From a bacterium (GTDB lineage: Bacteria > Acidobacteriota > Polarisedimenticolia > Polarisedimenticolales > Polarisedimenticolaceae), in contig JAAELQ010000232.1 in the NCBI GenBank assembly GCA_024226515.1, positions 29,987 to 93,986 on the forward strand: 64,000 nucleotides of DNA, given 5' to 3'. A program made the position numbers and the translations under genes. Shown piece after piece: positions 36,531-44,579 of this stretch (the stretch's first letter is position 1; each line of letters starts with the position of its first letter). Below the pieces are notes generated by a model. It did not search any database. It worked only from the letters and a program-made list of their open reading frames with translations, and was not told the origin of the DNA.

Positions 36531-36959
36531 GTGAGCAACATCTTGCGAATTGTCAACTTCTTGCGCAACCAAGCAAACCTCCAACATGGAGCGGGAGCGA
36601 CAGACGCCGAGCTTCGTGACTTGGAGTTGGCATGGGGTAACGCCCTTCCAGACGATTACGCCGCGTTCCTGAAGACGTTCGGATGGGTAGCCTATGGCTC
36701 AACGGAGGTTGCGGGCCTCGGACAGGATGTTCCTACTCATCTTAACGTCGCGAGAATGGCAAACACGCGTTGGGAGGACTCCCAGTTTCCAGAAGAGCTC
36801 TTGCCGATTCACGATAGCGGCGCGGGTTGGTTCTACTGCCTGAGAAAGCAGAGTCCAGCAGTTGTGCTATGGGCGCACGAATACGGTCAGAATCAACCCT
36901 ATGATGAAACCTACCTCAACTGGACGCAGTGGTTCCAAGGGTACCTAATCGATCCCTGA
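36531..36959 (+). CDS. SUKH (SMI1/KNR4) family immunity protein candidate
   Basis: 142 residues from the GTG at 36531. SUKH signatures: DAELRDLELAWGNALPDDY, AAFLKTFGWVAYGSTEVAGLG and, at the end, YDETYLNWTQWFQGYL. SUKH proteins are the commonest immunity proteins in bacterial polymorphic toxin arrays. The GTG at 36531 has AAGAG 7-8 bp upstream; an in-frame GTG at 36510 lies inside the REP copy and lacks a ribosome site. It is a third immunity-type gene downstream of the RHS toxin. Which toxin it neutralises is unknown. Confidence 0.75.
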   Translation: MSNILRIVNFLRNQANLQHGAGATDAELRDLELAWGNALPDDYAAFLKTFGWVAYGSTEVAGLGQDVPTHLNVARMANTRWEDSQFPEELLPIHDSGAGWFYCLRKQSPAVVLWAHEYGQNQPYDETYLNWTQWFQGYLIDP

Positions 36960-36995
36960 CCTGGAGTGCTGATACAGGCACTGAAAGGACAGTCG

Positions 36996-37733
36996 ATGCA
37001 CAGAGTTGTTTGTGTAATGGTCGCGATCATGCTGGCGTTGCCGATTCTGGCGCAGCAGCCGATGGGCACCTTCGACGTGGGCGGGGCGAAGGTGACGGTG
37101 CCGAGTGTGGAAGGCTACGTCGACGCCTGCTCGGTCGATGAGAGGATCGAGAGCCTGGCCAAGACGTTGACTCCGCATTCGAACGAGTTGATTAGCTGTT
37201 TCTTCACCTCGGAGGACTTCGACGAGCTCCGCACCACGGGTGGTCCGAAGCTGTCGCCGTATTTCCTTCTGCAAGTGATGACCGCAAGCAAAGGCGGCGG
37301 AATCTCCCAGGCGCACTTCGACGCCTTCGCCACGCAGCTCGAGACGATGTTCGGTGCACAGTTCGAGAAGTTCTGGCAGGAGAACAAGAAGGCTATCGGC
37401 GAACAAATCGAGCGCGCGGAAGTGGAAGGCGCGGCGTTCATCGGCGCCGACGTCGAGCTGGAGGTCGGCCAGATGGCGCCGATCGAGACGACGCGCGTGG
37501 CGGAGAATCAGGTGACGTCCGTCTGGATGACGCAGGGGGGTGGGACCGCAGCCGGCGTGACGATCAGCATCAAGCAAGTGCAAACGTCGACGGCGCTGCT
37601 GATCGACGGTCGCGTGATCGTCCTTTTTGCCTACCAACGATATGAGAAGCCGTCCGATGCCGATGCGCTGAAGACTTTGACCCAGCAATGGGTGGATGGC
37701 ATCGTGAAGCTCAGTGGATCCGACGGGGAATAG
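36996..37733 (+). CDS. Secreted protein of unknown function
   Basis: 245 residues. Signal peptide MHRVVCVMVAIMLALPILA then QQP. The mature part has mixed alpha/beta composition, with an ISQAHFDAFATQLETMFGAQFEKFW helix region and a C-terminal beta-helix-beta (TTRVAENQVTSVWM, STALLIDGRVIVLFAYQRYEKPSDADALK) that recalls small envelope stress or DUF-type secreted proteins; no family is assigned. ATG at 36996 with AAAGGA ribosome site. It follows the SUKH gene by 36 bp and is followed by a partial REP, so it may belong to the accessory array. Confidence 0.65.
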   Translation: MHRVVCVMVAIMLALPILAQQPMGTFDVGGAKVTVPSVEGYVDACSVDERIESLAKTLTPHSNELISCFFTSEDFDELRTTGGPKLSPYFLLQVMTASKGGGISQAHFDAFATQLETMFGAQFEKFWQENKKAIGEQIERAEVEGAAFIGADVELEVGQMAPIETTRVAENQVTSVWMTQGGGTAAGVTISIKQVQTSTALLIDGRVIVLFAYQRYEKPSDADALKTLTQQWVDGIVKLSGSDGE

Positions 37734-37798
37734 TCTCCGGTGCTGCAGGTACCCGGAGGCGGTGACGTCCGAGTTGCGTTCAAGCTCCACTAGTGCGT

Positions 37799-37816
37799 GA
37801 ACCTCGACCCAGGTTG
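37799..37816 (+). repeat. Degenerate REP copy
   Basis: GAACCTCGACCCAGGTTG keeps the CCCAGGTTG core of the RAYT-associated REP. It marks the right edge of the accessory segment; a TACAAT -10-like hexamer (37831-37836) follows. Confidence 0.45.
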
Positions 37817-37873
37817 CGGTTCGACTCTGGTACAATCAGGGCCCTGAATCGGCCGGCACGAAAGACGAGCAAA

Positions 37874-38386
37874 ATGCACGAAGACGTGACACGTGGCGAG
37901 TCTGCCTCGCGACTCGACTCATTGTTGGAGCCATCGCTGGCCACCGCGAAGGCGAGCGAACCGCTGTTCTCGGTGCGGGCGAACTTCCTTCTTGCGTTTT
38001 TTGGCGGGATCTACGCGTCGGCGATCCTGTGCAGCCTGAACTCGAAGCGCGCGGGAAGGCTCGCCCGCGACGTGTGGATCCCGATCGTCGTGTGCGTCGC
38101 GTACTCCGCCTTCATCGTCTGGTACGGCCGCGCGTTCTTCACCGAGACGTTGCCGGATCTCGGCGAGTGGCTCACGCCGAAGGAAGCGGCCCGTTACCTG
38201 GCCCGTATCGTCGCGCTCGGGATGTTCGGCGTCATGTACCTGCGCCTACGCGAGCACTTCAAGGTTCAGGCCCTGAACGGCATCGAGCCGCCCAACCCCT
38301 GGCCTTGGGCGCTGGGGTCCATTGGCATATCCATCGTATTGAGCATCGCGCTCTTCGGAATCGGATGGGCACTCAGCGTTGAATGA
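37874..38386 (+). CDS. Membrane protein of unknown function
   Basis: 170 residues with four predicted membrane segments (FLLAFFGGIYASAILCS, WIPIVVCVAYSAFIVWY, ARIVALGMFGVMYL, LGSIGISIVLSIALFGIGWAL) and a hydrophilic N-terminus. No family recognised. First gene of a three-gene unit: its stop overlaps the start of the TPR-membrane gene by 8 bp. A TACAAT hexamer 38 bp upstream may be its -10. Confidence 0.65.
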   Translation: MHEDVTRGESASRLDSLLEPSLATAKASEPLFSVRANFLLAFFGGIYASAILCSLNSKRAGRLARDVWIPIVVCVAYSAFIVWYGRAFFTETLPDLGEWLTPKEAARYLARIVALGMFGVMYLRLREHFKVQALNGIEPPNPWPWALGSIGISIVLSIALFGIGWALSVE

Positions 38387-39245
38387 GGTCCAGTTCCAGC
38401 TGGATCGATTGCTCGAAGTCGGCCGGTCCGCCGAGGCTCGGCAGTTGCTCGAGAAGGCCTTCGTAGAGAATCCCGATGCTCCGGAGGCGCACTATTATTG
38501 TGCGCGCATCGCATGTCTCGAGGACGACTACGACGCGGCGCGGGAGCACCTCGAGAGTGCGCTGTCATCCGATCCGAAGTATCAGGAGGCGCGTTACCTG
38601 CTGTTCTGCGTCGACCTGGACATGCATCGCTGGGCGGCCGCGGAGCAGACAATCATCGAGCTCATTCGCGAGGAGCCGTACAACCCCTACTTCCTCGCCG
38701 GCTACGGCCAGGTCATGTTGTACACGGTCAACCTCGGTAAGGCGTCCGAGCTGGCGCAAGAGGCCCTCCGCCGCGACCCCGAGAACGCCGAGGCAAAGTC
38801 GCTCGCGGTCATGGTTGCAGCCGTGCGAGGCGACACGGATCTCGCCGCCGAGAACCTCGCGGAGTTGATTCGCCGTGGCCCGGAGGACGAGGCCACCGTA
38901 CGCACGCTGTTCTACGTGCTCGTCGAACAGAAGCGCAACCGAGAGGCGCTACGCGTGGGCCAACAGCTTCTTCGCGAGCGTCCCGAGGATCAGAATCTTG
39001 TCGATGCGATCATCGAACTCCGCCTGTCGACTCACTGGGTCGCGCTGCCGGCCTACCCCATGGTGCGTTGGGGGTGGTTCGGTGCGGGGTCGGTGTGGGT
39101 CGTGATGATCGTGGGCATGACGACTATTGGAGCGTTCTCCGAGGTCGCCGGTGGTGCCTTCGCGACGATCTGTCTGATCTACATCGTGTATTCCTGGACG
39201 TTCCCTTTTCTTCTCCGGCGCTGGCTGCAATCGCGAGGAGTCTGA
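38379..39245 (+). CDS. TPR protein with C-terminal membrane hairpin
   Basis: 288 residues. TPR units fill residues 5-205 (EARQLLEKAFVENPDAPEAHYY, DYDAAREHLESALSSDPKYQEA, LGKASELAQEALRRDPENAEA, NREALRVGQQLLRERPEDQN). Two membrane segments close the protein (FGAGSVWVVMIVGMTTIGAF, AFATICLIYIVYSWTFPFLL). TTG start at 38379 overlaps the previous gene by 8 bp, supporting coupling. Probably a membrane-anchored scaffold presenting TPRs to the cytoplasm, plausibly to the AAA ATPase encoded 9 bp downstream. Confidence 0.75.
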   Translation: MNEVQFQLDRLLEVGRSAEARQLLEKAFVENPDAPEAHYYCARIACLEDDYDAAREHLESALSSDPKYQEARYLLFCVDLDMHRWAAAEQTIIELIREEPYNPYFLAGYGQVMLYTVNLGKASELAQEALRRDPENAEAKSLAVMVAAVRGDTDLAAENLAELIRRGPEDEATVRTLFYVLVEQKRNREALRVGQQLLRERPEDQNLVDAIIELRLSTHWVALPAYPMVRWGWFGAGSVWVVMIVGMTTIGAFSEVAGGAFATICLIYIVYSWTFPFLLRRWLQSRGV

Positions 39246-39254
39246 GCCGTTCCG

Positions 39255-40517
39255 ATGAGCGATCTGGAACAACTGGAGCGGCAGCTCCTTACCAGCCCCT
39301 TCGATGCCGAGTTGCGGTCGCGCTACGCGCAGAGCCTGTTCGATACCGGGCAGTACGAGGACAGTCTGGGCCAGTGGATCCTGCTGGCCGGCCAACACGA
39401 CACTGTCGCCGAGTACCACGCGAGAGCAGCGCTGTGTTGCCACCGGCTGGGGCGTGCGAACGACACGGACGAACACCTGGATCGCGCCAGGAGTTGCAGC
39501 GGCTTCGCCGCGCTCGCGGCGCTCGTAGGTGAGATCGAGCAGTCCGATGCCGAAGTGGTTGAGGAAAATGCCCCAGCCCCGGTCGGGCTACGCGCTGTAG
39601 CGGGCGGGCGGGTGGGCCTCGACGAGGCGGCGGACGTCGTCTTGATCGGCGCCACCGACAAGATCCGCTTCTCCGACGTCGTCGGCATGCAGGACCTCAA
39701 GAAGATCCTCAAGCTGAAGATCGTCGAGCCGTTCGTCAATCCGGGCTTGTTTCAGCGCTTCAAAAAACGTTCGGGGGGCGGCGTGCTGCTGTACGGACCG
39801 CCCGGCTGCGGCAAGACGATGATGGCCCGCGCGATCGCCACCGAGTGTAAAGCGAACTTCAACGCCGTCGGCATCAGCGACGTGCTCAGCATGTGGATGG
39901 GCCAGAGCGAACAGAACCTCGCGGGCGTCTTCGAGAAGGCCCGCGAGGAGGTTCCCTCGGTGCTCTTCTTCGACGAACTCGACGCGCTGGCGTTCTCCAG
40001 AAGCAAGGCAGCGTCCGATCACACACGGACTACGGTCAACGAGTTCCTCAACCAACTCGACGGCATGGTCGGCAACAACGAGAAGCTGCTGGTTCTCGCG
40101 GCCACGAACATGCCGTGGGATGTCGACGATGCCATGCAGCGACCTGGGCGATTCGACCGCCGCATCTTCGTGCCGCCGCCCGATGCCGAGGCGCGACGGG
40201 AGATGTTCGAGGCCAAGCTGCGCGACGTGCCGACGGACCGGTTCGACGCCGACGCCCTGGCGACCCGGTGTGAGGGGTTCTCCGGCGCCGATATCGACGC
40301 CGTCATCGAGTACGCCAAGGAAGAAGTGCTGACCGAGATCCTCGACAGCGGCACCGAGCGGTGCATCCGCCAGGAAGATCTGGCTCAGGCAGCCGAGCAG
40401 GTCACGCCCAGCACCCTCGAGTGGCTGAAAACGGCCCGCAACCTCGTCAAGTTCGGCGGCGGCAGTGGGGCGTACAAGGAGGTCGAGAAGTACCTCCGCC
40501 AACGCCGGTTGATGTGA
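39255..40517 (+). CDS. TPR-AAA ATPase (Vps4/katanin/FtsH-like AAA module)
   Basis: 420 residues. Residues 1-100 are TPR-like (QLERQLLTSPFDAELRSRYAQ, ALCCHRLGRANDTDEHLDRA). The AAA module follows: FSDVVGMQDLKKILK, Walker A GPPGCGKT at 181-188, pore loop GISDVLSMWMGQSEQN, Walker B FFDELDAL with E241, and Arg-finger region RPGRFDRRIF; then the AAA lid (CEGFSGADIDAVIEYA). No protease domain. Known for the fold: hexameric ATP-driven unfoldase or disassembly motor. Context with a TPR-membrane protein suggests recruitment to a membrane complex. Confidence 0.88.
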   Translation: MSDLEQLERQLLTSPFDAELRSRYAQSLFDTGQYEDSLGQWILLAGQHDTVAEYHARAALCCHRLGRANDTDEHLDRARSCSGFAALAALVGEIEQSDAEVVEENAPAPVGLRAVAGGRVGLDEAADVVLIGATDKIRFSDVVGMQDLKKILKLKIVEPFVNPGLFQRFKKRSGGGVLLYGPPGCGKTMMARAIATECKANFNAVGISDVLSMWMGQSEQNLAGVFEKAREEVPSVLFFDELDALAFSRSKAASDHTRTTVNEFLNQLDGMVGNNEKLLVLAATNMPWDVDDAMQRPGRFDRRIFVPPPDAEARREMFEAKLRDVPTDRFDADALATRCEGFSGADIDAVIEYAKEEVLTEILDSGTERCIRQEDLAQAAEQVTPSTLEWLKTARNLVKFGGGSGAYKEVEKYLRQRRLM

Positions 40518-40554
40518 CCGGATCGGGTTCGGGCTCTCTTCGCCAACGCTCGAC

Positions 40555-42759
40555 TCAGGGACAGGGTGAGGGGCGCGGTGCGCCGCTGGAATCGTCGCCC
40601 AGCGAACCGCCCCCGCCGCAACCCAGGTCGTTCCCCCGCACCAGGTAGGTGAAGATCTCGCCGGCCGGCGGCAGATCCGCGTCGAGCCAGGTTTGTCCGA
40701 CGATCGCCGACTGGTGGCACGAACCGTAGCCGCCGGCGAGACCGCTCACCAACCCGCGGATCAGGTCGTACGCGTTGGCGCGAACCGCCGAGCTCCAGCT
40801 CAGGTCCGCATCGGTCGGGTTCCCCGGCCCCCTCACGACGGCCAACGTCTCGACCGTTCCCGGCAGTCCCTGCGCGGCGTCCAGCGGCGCGCAATCGTCC
40901 ACGTCCAGAAGCTGGTCGCCGTCGTCGTCGTCGTCGCACGGGTTCCCTAGCGCATCTCCGTCGACGTCGGACTGGCTCGCGTTCGAGATGTCCGGGCAGT
41001 TGTCGACGGCGTCGGGCACGCCGGCGCCGTCGTCGTCGGCCAGGGTCACGTCGGTCACGGAGTCCTTCAGGATCCACTCGTCGGGGTCCAACGTCACGTC
41101 GCTGACCGGCACGGCCGTCTCGATCACGAACATCTGGTCCGCCGCGTCGTTCCACACGGTATGGACGATGTCGCCGCCTCCGGTCGACAGCGCGAGATCG
41201 ATCGGCATCGTGAACAGGCCCGCGTTGGACTGGGTCTGATCGATCCCCACGTAGGTCCGCCAGAGTCCGCCTCCCGCGTCGGCCGTCGAGTGTCCGAGCT
41301 CGTACCTCGGCCGGTTGGCGCCGTAGACCCACTGCTGGAAGAACCAGTCGAGCGACTGGCCCCAGGCGGCCTCTTGATTGGCCTGAAACTGGACCGTGTT
41401 GCCGATCGAGTCCTGTCGCGCCGTGTACCAGGCCTGCAGCCCCTGGAAGAACGCCGCATCTCCCATCGCCTTGCGCATCATGTGCAGCACCCACGCGCCC
41501 TTGTTGTACGACGTTGCGCCGAACAGTTCGGTCGGATCGTAGAGCGTGCCGTCGAAGCTCGACTGCCACAGCGTCGCCATGTAGTCGTGCAGGCCGGACA
41601 GGCCGTCGAGGTGCTCGAACCACAGCGCCTCGCCGTACGTGGCGAAGCCCTCGTTGAGCCAGATGTCTTCCCACGTCTCGGGGCTGACCGAATCGCCGAA
41701 CCACTGATGCACCAGCTCGTGAACCACGACGAAGTCGTACGTATGGGCGCCGTCGATCAGAACGTAGCCGTAGGACGAGTTGGCCGTGTGCTCCATCGCG
41801 CCGCCGAAGGGGAACGCGCTCATGCCGTACTGGTCCGCGACGAACGGGTACTCGCCGAAGAGCAGCGAGAAGTACTCGAGCATCGGCACCGTCTCCGAGA
41901 ACGACTCCTGGGCGTCGGACAGGAGCTCCGGGTACACGTAGTGGTTGACCGGCATCGTCCCGCCGGCGATCGGCGTGTACGTGTCGGAGAAGCTGACGTA
42001 GTCGGTTGCGGCGACGCTCACGAGATACGTCGGCAACGGGTGCGTGGAGATCCAGCGGTAGCGCTTCCTGCTCCCCGACAGGTTGTCGACGCCGTCGAGG
42101 CGCCCGTTTCCGGTGGCGGTCCAGCTCGAGCGGACGGTCCACCACTCCTCGACCAGCGCCTTGTCGTCGGGCCGGTCCTTGCACGGCCACCAGTAGCGCG
42201 CCCCCTGGGGCTCGGACAGCGACCAGACCATCTCCGTCTGATTCGAGCCGAAGTACTTGTTCCAGCCGAACAGGCCGAGCGCGTCCGAGTGCGGCGATCC
42301 GTGGTACTCGACCCGGATCGTCAGCGACTCACTCTCGTCGAACGGGCGATCGAGCGTCACGTCGAGGACGTCTCCCGCGTGCTGATACGACAGACCGGTG
42401 AGACCCCGGCTGACCTGCGTGACGCTCATGTTGTCGTGCAGATCGAGCAGCACGTGCTCGAGACCGTCGACGAGACTGGTCGCGGTGATCTCGACCTTGC
42501 CGTCAACCTCCTCCTGCTGATCGTCGAACTCGATATCCAGGAAGTAGTGCGTGACGTCGATGTCTTCTTGCGCCAGGTAGGACTGCGCCTGGCGGAACGT
42601 GCGCGACGCGGGAGCGGCCGGCGGTCGCTTGGAGTCGATCAGCAGCGCCCGCCGCTCGTCCGGGTCGGGCATGGGCGTGACGGGGAACTCCTGCGCCCCG
42701 GCCGACATGGCGTAGACGAGCAGGATGCCGACGAGCGTTCGAATCGAGCGTGCAGACAC
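40555..42759 (-). CDS. Secreted M1-family aminopeptidase with TSP3-like and FN3-like C-terminus
   Basis: 734 residues. GTG start with GGGGGGAT upstream; signal peptide ending SAGAQE. The gluzincin motif is HELVHQW with H347, H351 and E370 (WLNEGFATY), and the exopeptidase motif is FGGAMEH. It removes N-terminal residues from peptides, using zinc. After the catalytic and C-terminal helical domains come TSP3-like calcium repeats (DDDGAGVPDAVDNCPD, DVDGDALGNPCDDDDDGD) and the FN3-like module ending YLVRGNDLGCGGGGSLG. Predicted extracellular or surface enzyme. Divergent from the nitrobindin-like gene; convergent with the AAA gene. Confidence 0.92.
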   Translation of the reverse strand: MSARSIRTLVGILLVYAMSAGAQEFPVTPMPDPDERRALLIDSKRPPAAPASRTFRQAQSYLAQEDIDVTHYFLDIEFDDQQEEVDGKVEITATSLVDGLEHVLLDLHDNMSVTQVSRGLTGLSYQHAGDVLDVTLDRPFDESESLTIRVEYHGSPHSDALGLFGWNKYFGSNQTEMVWSLSEPQGARYWWPCKDRPDDKALVEEWWTVRSSWTATGNGRLDGVDNLSGSRKRYRWISTHPLPTYLVSVAATDYVSFSDTYTPIAGGTMPVNHYVYPELLSDAQESFSETVPMLEYFSLLFGEYPFVADQYGMSAFPFGGAMEHTANSSYGYVLIDGAHTYDFVVVHELVHQWFGDSVSPETWEDIWLNEGFATYGEALWFEHLDGLSGLHDYMATLWQSSFDGTLYDPTELFGATSYNKGAWVLHMMRKAMGDAAFFQGLQAWYTARQDSIGNTVQFQANQEAAWGQSLDWFFQQWVYGANRPRYELGHSTADAGGGLWRTYVGIDQTQSNAGLFTMPIDLALSTGGGDIVHTVWNDAADQMFVIETAVPVSDVTLDPDEWILKDSVTDVTLADDDGAGVPDAVDNCPDISNASQSDVDGDALGNPCDDDDDGDQLLDVDDCAPLDAAQGLPGTVETLAVVRGPGNPTDADLSWSSAVRANAYDLIRGLVSGLAGGYGSCHQSAIVGQTWLDADLPPAGEIFTYLVRGNDLGCGGGGSLGDDSSGAPRPSPCP

Positions 42760-42922
42760 GAAGATCCCCCCGAAAATCGGAATATACGGTCAAATCCGAG
42801 GAGTGCTAGAACCGCGACCCGGGTCGACGTCGGCGGGGGACGCCCGGCGATGGCGCTGTTCGCTCTCGGACGGGTGAGTCGCTAGAATCGCCGCCTGGAT
42901 CTTCTCGGGGCGAGGTGGCGAC

Positions 42923-43417
42923 TTGGAACCGGCGATCGAAGCGTCCGTGAGTCGACTGGCCCTTCTGGCGGGCCGCTGGAAGGGGCGAGGCGCCGGAGAG
43001 TATCCGACGATCGAGTCCTTCGAGTACGAGGAGGACCTCCGCTTCGACCTCGACGCCGGCTACCCGCTGATCCACTACGAACAGAAGACGCTCCTGTTGC
43101 CCGCGCGCGAGCCGAGCCACTGGGAGTCCGGGTTCATCCGTCCGCTCGAGGACGGCTCGATCGAGATCTCCAACTCCCAGGAGAGCGGGCGTGTGGAGGT
43201 GTTGCGGGGCCGGCTCGACGCAGCCGGAACGAAGCCGGACGGGTTCGAGATCGACTTCGAGAGCGTCGTGCTGCAGCACGACCCGCGGCTGGTCGCCACG
43301 CGGAGGACCTGGCAACTGAGCGGCGACACGCTACGCTATGTCGCCTACATGGCGACGCATACGACGCCGGAGCCGCGACAGACCCGGCACCTCGAGGCCG
43401 TGCTGCGGAGAATGTGA
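42923..43417 (+). CDS. Nitrobindin-like (THAP4/DUF1794, FABP-fold) heme-binding protein
   Basis: 164 residues. The beta-barrel signature LAGRWKGRGAGEYPTIESF is at the N-terminus, followed by YPLIHYEQKT, HWESGFIRP and ISNSQESGRVEVLRG, as in nitrobindins; the distal part LRYVAYMATHTTP carries a His pair in the region where the heme ligand is expected. Family role: ferric heme binding, NO or peroxynitrite chemistry. TTG start with GAGG ribosome site; TAGAAT (42883-42888) is a candidate -10. A GTGA overlap or 2-bp gap links it to the next membrane gene. Confidence 0.8.
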   Translation: MEPAIEASVSRLALLAGRWKGRGAGEYPTIESFEYEEDLRFDLDAGYPLIHYEQKTLLLPAREPSHWESGFIRPLEDGSIEISNSQESGRVEVLRGRLDAAGTKPDGFEIDFESVVLQHDPRLVATRRTWQLSGDTLRYVAYMATHTTPEPRQTRHLEAVLRRM

Positions 43418-43419
43418 TC

Positions 43420-43914
43420 ATGGAACCCAAGACAAAGAAGACACTGGCCATCGGCTCGACGATGATCGTGCTCGGGCTGGCGCTCTACGGCCTGAAGTAC
43501 ATCGAGGCCCCGACACGCCCGCTGGTCCTGATTCTCACGGGCGCGTTGTTTATCGGTGCCTACTTCGCGACGAAGAGTCAATTCTCTCTCGTCCTCGGCG
43601 GGATCCTCGCAGGCCTCGGCCTGGGGCTGTTCGGCGAACCGCGCTGGATGGTGCTGCACGAGTTCACCGAGATCGGTCTGGGGGTCGGCTTCCTGCTGAT
43701 CTACGCGATTCCGCTGATCCACGAGCGACGATCGCACTGGTGGCCCCTGGTGCCGGCGCTGGTGCTGTTCCTGCTCGGATTCCAGCGCTGGGGAGACTTC
43801 CGCCGGTTCATCTTCTCCTCGCGGGGCTGGCCGATCTTGCTGGTGATCGTCGGCGCGCTGGTGCTGCTCGGAGCGCTGGGGCGCTCGTCATCGAAGAAGA
43901 AGGATCCGCAGTAA
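43420..43914 (+). CDS. Small polytopic membrane protein
   Basis: 164 residues with about six membrane segments (IGSTMIVLGLALYGL, LVLILTGALFIGAYF, FTEIGLGVGFLLIYAIPLI, PLVPALVLFLLGF, WPILLVIVGALVLLGAL) and a Lys-rich C-terminus. No family recognised. ATG at 43420 is 2 bp after the nitrobindin stop; a GTG at 43414 overlapping that stop (GTGA) is an equal alternative. Cotranscribed with the heme protein and probably with the DUF2238 gene downstream. Confidence 0.65.
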   Translation: MEPKTKKTLAIGSTMIVLGLALYGLKYIEAPTRPLVLILTGALFIGAYFATKSQFSLVLGGILAGLGLGLFGEPRWMVLHEFTEIGLGVGFLLIYAIPLIHERRSHWWPLVPALVLFLLGFQRWGDFRRFIFSSRGWPILLVIVGALVLLGALGRSSSKKKDPQ

Positions 43915-43949
43915 GACCGACCGCCGTCACGGAGAGCTCGTCTCGAATC

Positions 43950-44579
43950 ATGACGACTCCGCGCAAGGAACCGATCGTGCTGCTCGCCGCGACGATCGTC
44001 GCGTTGATCCTCTCCGGGATTCGTCCCTACGAGCGCGGCACGTGGTGGATGGAAGTCGCCCCGGTGCTGATCGCGATTCCGATCCTGGTCGCGACGTTCC
44101 GCAGGGCCCCGCTCTCACCGCTGCTCTATCGGCTGCTGTTCCTCCACGGGTTGATCCTGCTCGTCGGCGGCCACTACACCTACGCCCGCGTCCCGCTGGG
44201 CTTCTGGGTCCGCGACCTGCTGGACCTGTCGCGCAATCACTACGATCGACTGGGCCACTTCGCGCAGGGCTTCGTGCCGGCGATCCTCGCGCGCGAGGTG
44301 TTGCTGCGTCGAGGTGTGCTGCAGCGCGGTGCGTGGTTGTTCGCCGTCGTCGTTTCGATCTGCCTCGCCTTCAGCGCGTTCTACGAGCTGATCGAGTGGT
44401 GGGCGGCGCTGATCGGCGGCGAGCAGGCCGAGTCGTTCCTCGGCACGCAGGGCGACCCGTGGGACACTCAGTGGGACATGTTCCTCGCGCTGACCGGGGC
44501 GATCGTGGCGTTGCTTTCGCTGGCGCGGGTGCACGATCGACAGCTCGCCGGTCTCGCGAGCCATAGATCCACGGATTAG
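43950..44579 (+). CDS. DUF2238 (YjdF-like) membrane protein
   Basis: 209 residues, six or so membrane segments. DUF2238 hallmarks: HYTYARVPLGFWVRDLLDLSRNHYDRLGHFAQGF and AFYELIEWWAALIGG, and the terminal GDPWDTQWDMFLALTGA. Function of the family is unknown. Its TAG and the TAA of the next, convergent gene overlap (44576-44579). Confidence 0.88.
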   Translation: MTTPRKEPIVLLAATIVALILSGIRPYERGTWWMEVAPVLIAIPILVATFRRAPLSPLLYRLLFLHGLILLVGGHYTYARVPLGFWVRDLLDLSRNHYDRLGHFAQGFVPAILAREVLLRRGVLQRGAWLFAVVVSICLAFSAFYELIEWWAALIGGEQAESFLGTQGDPWDTQWDMFLALTGAIVALLSLARVHDRQLAGLASHRSTD

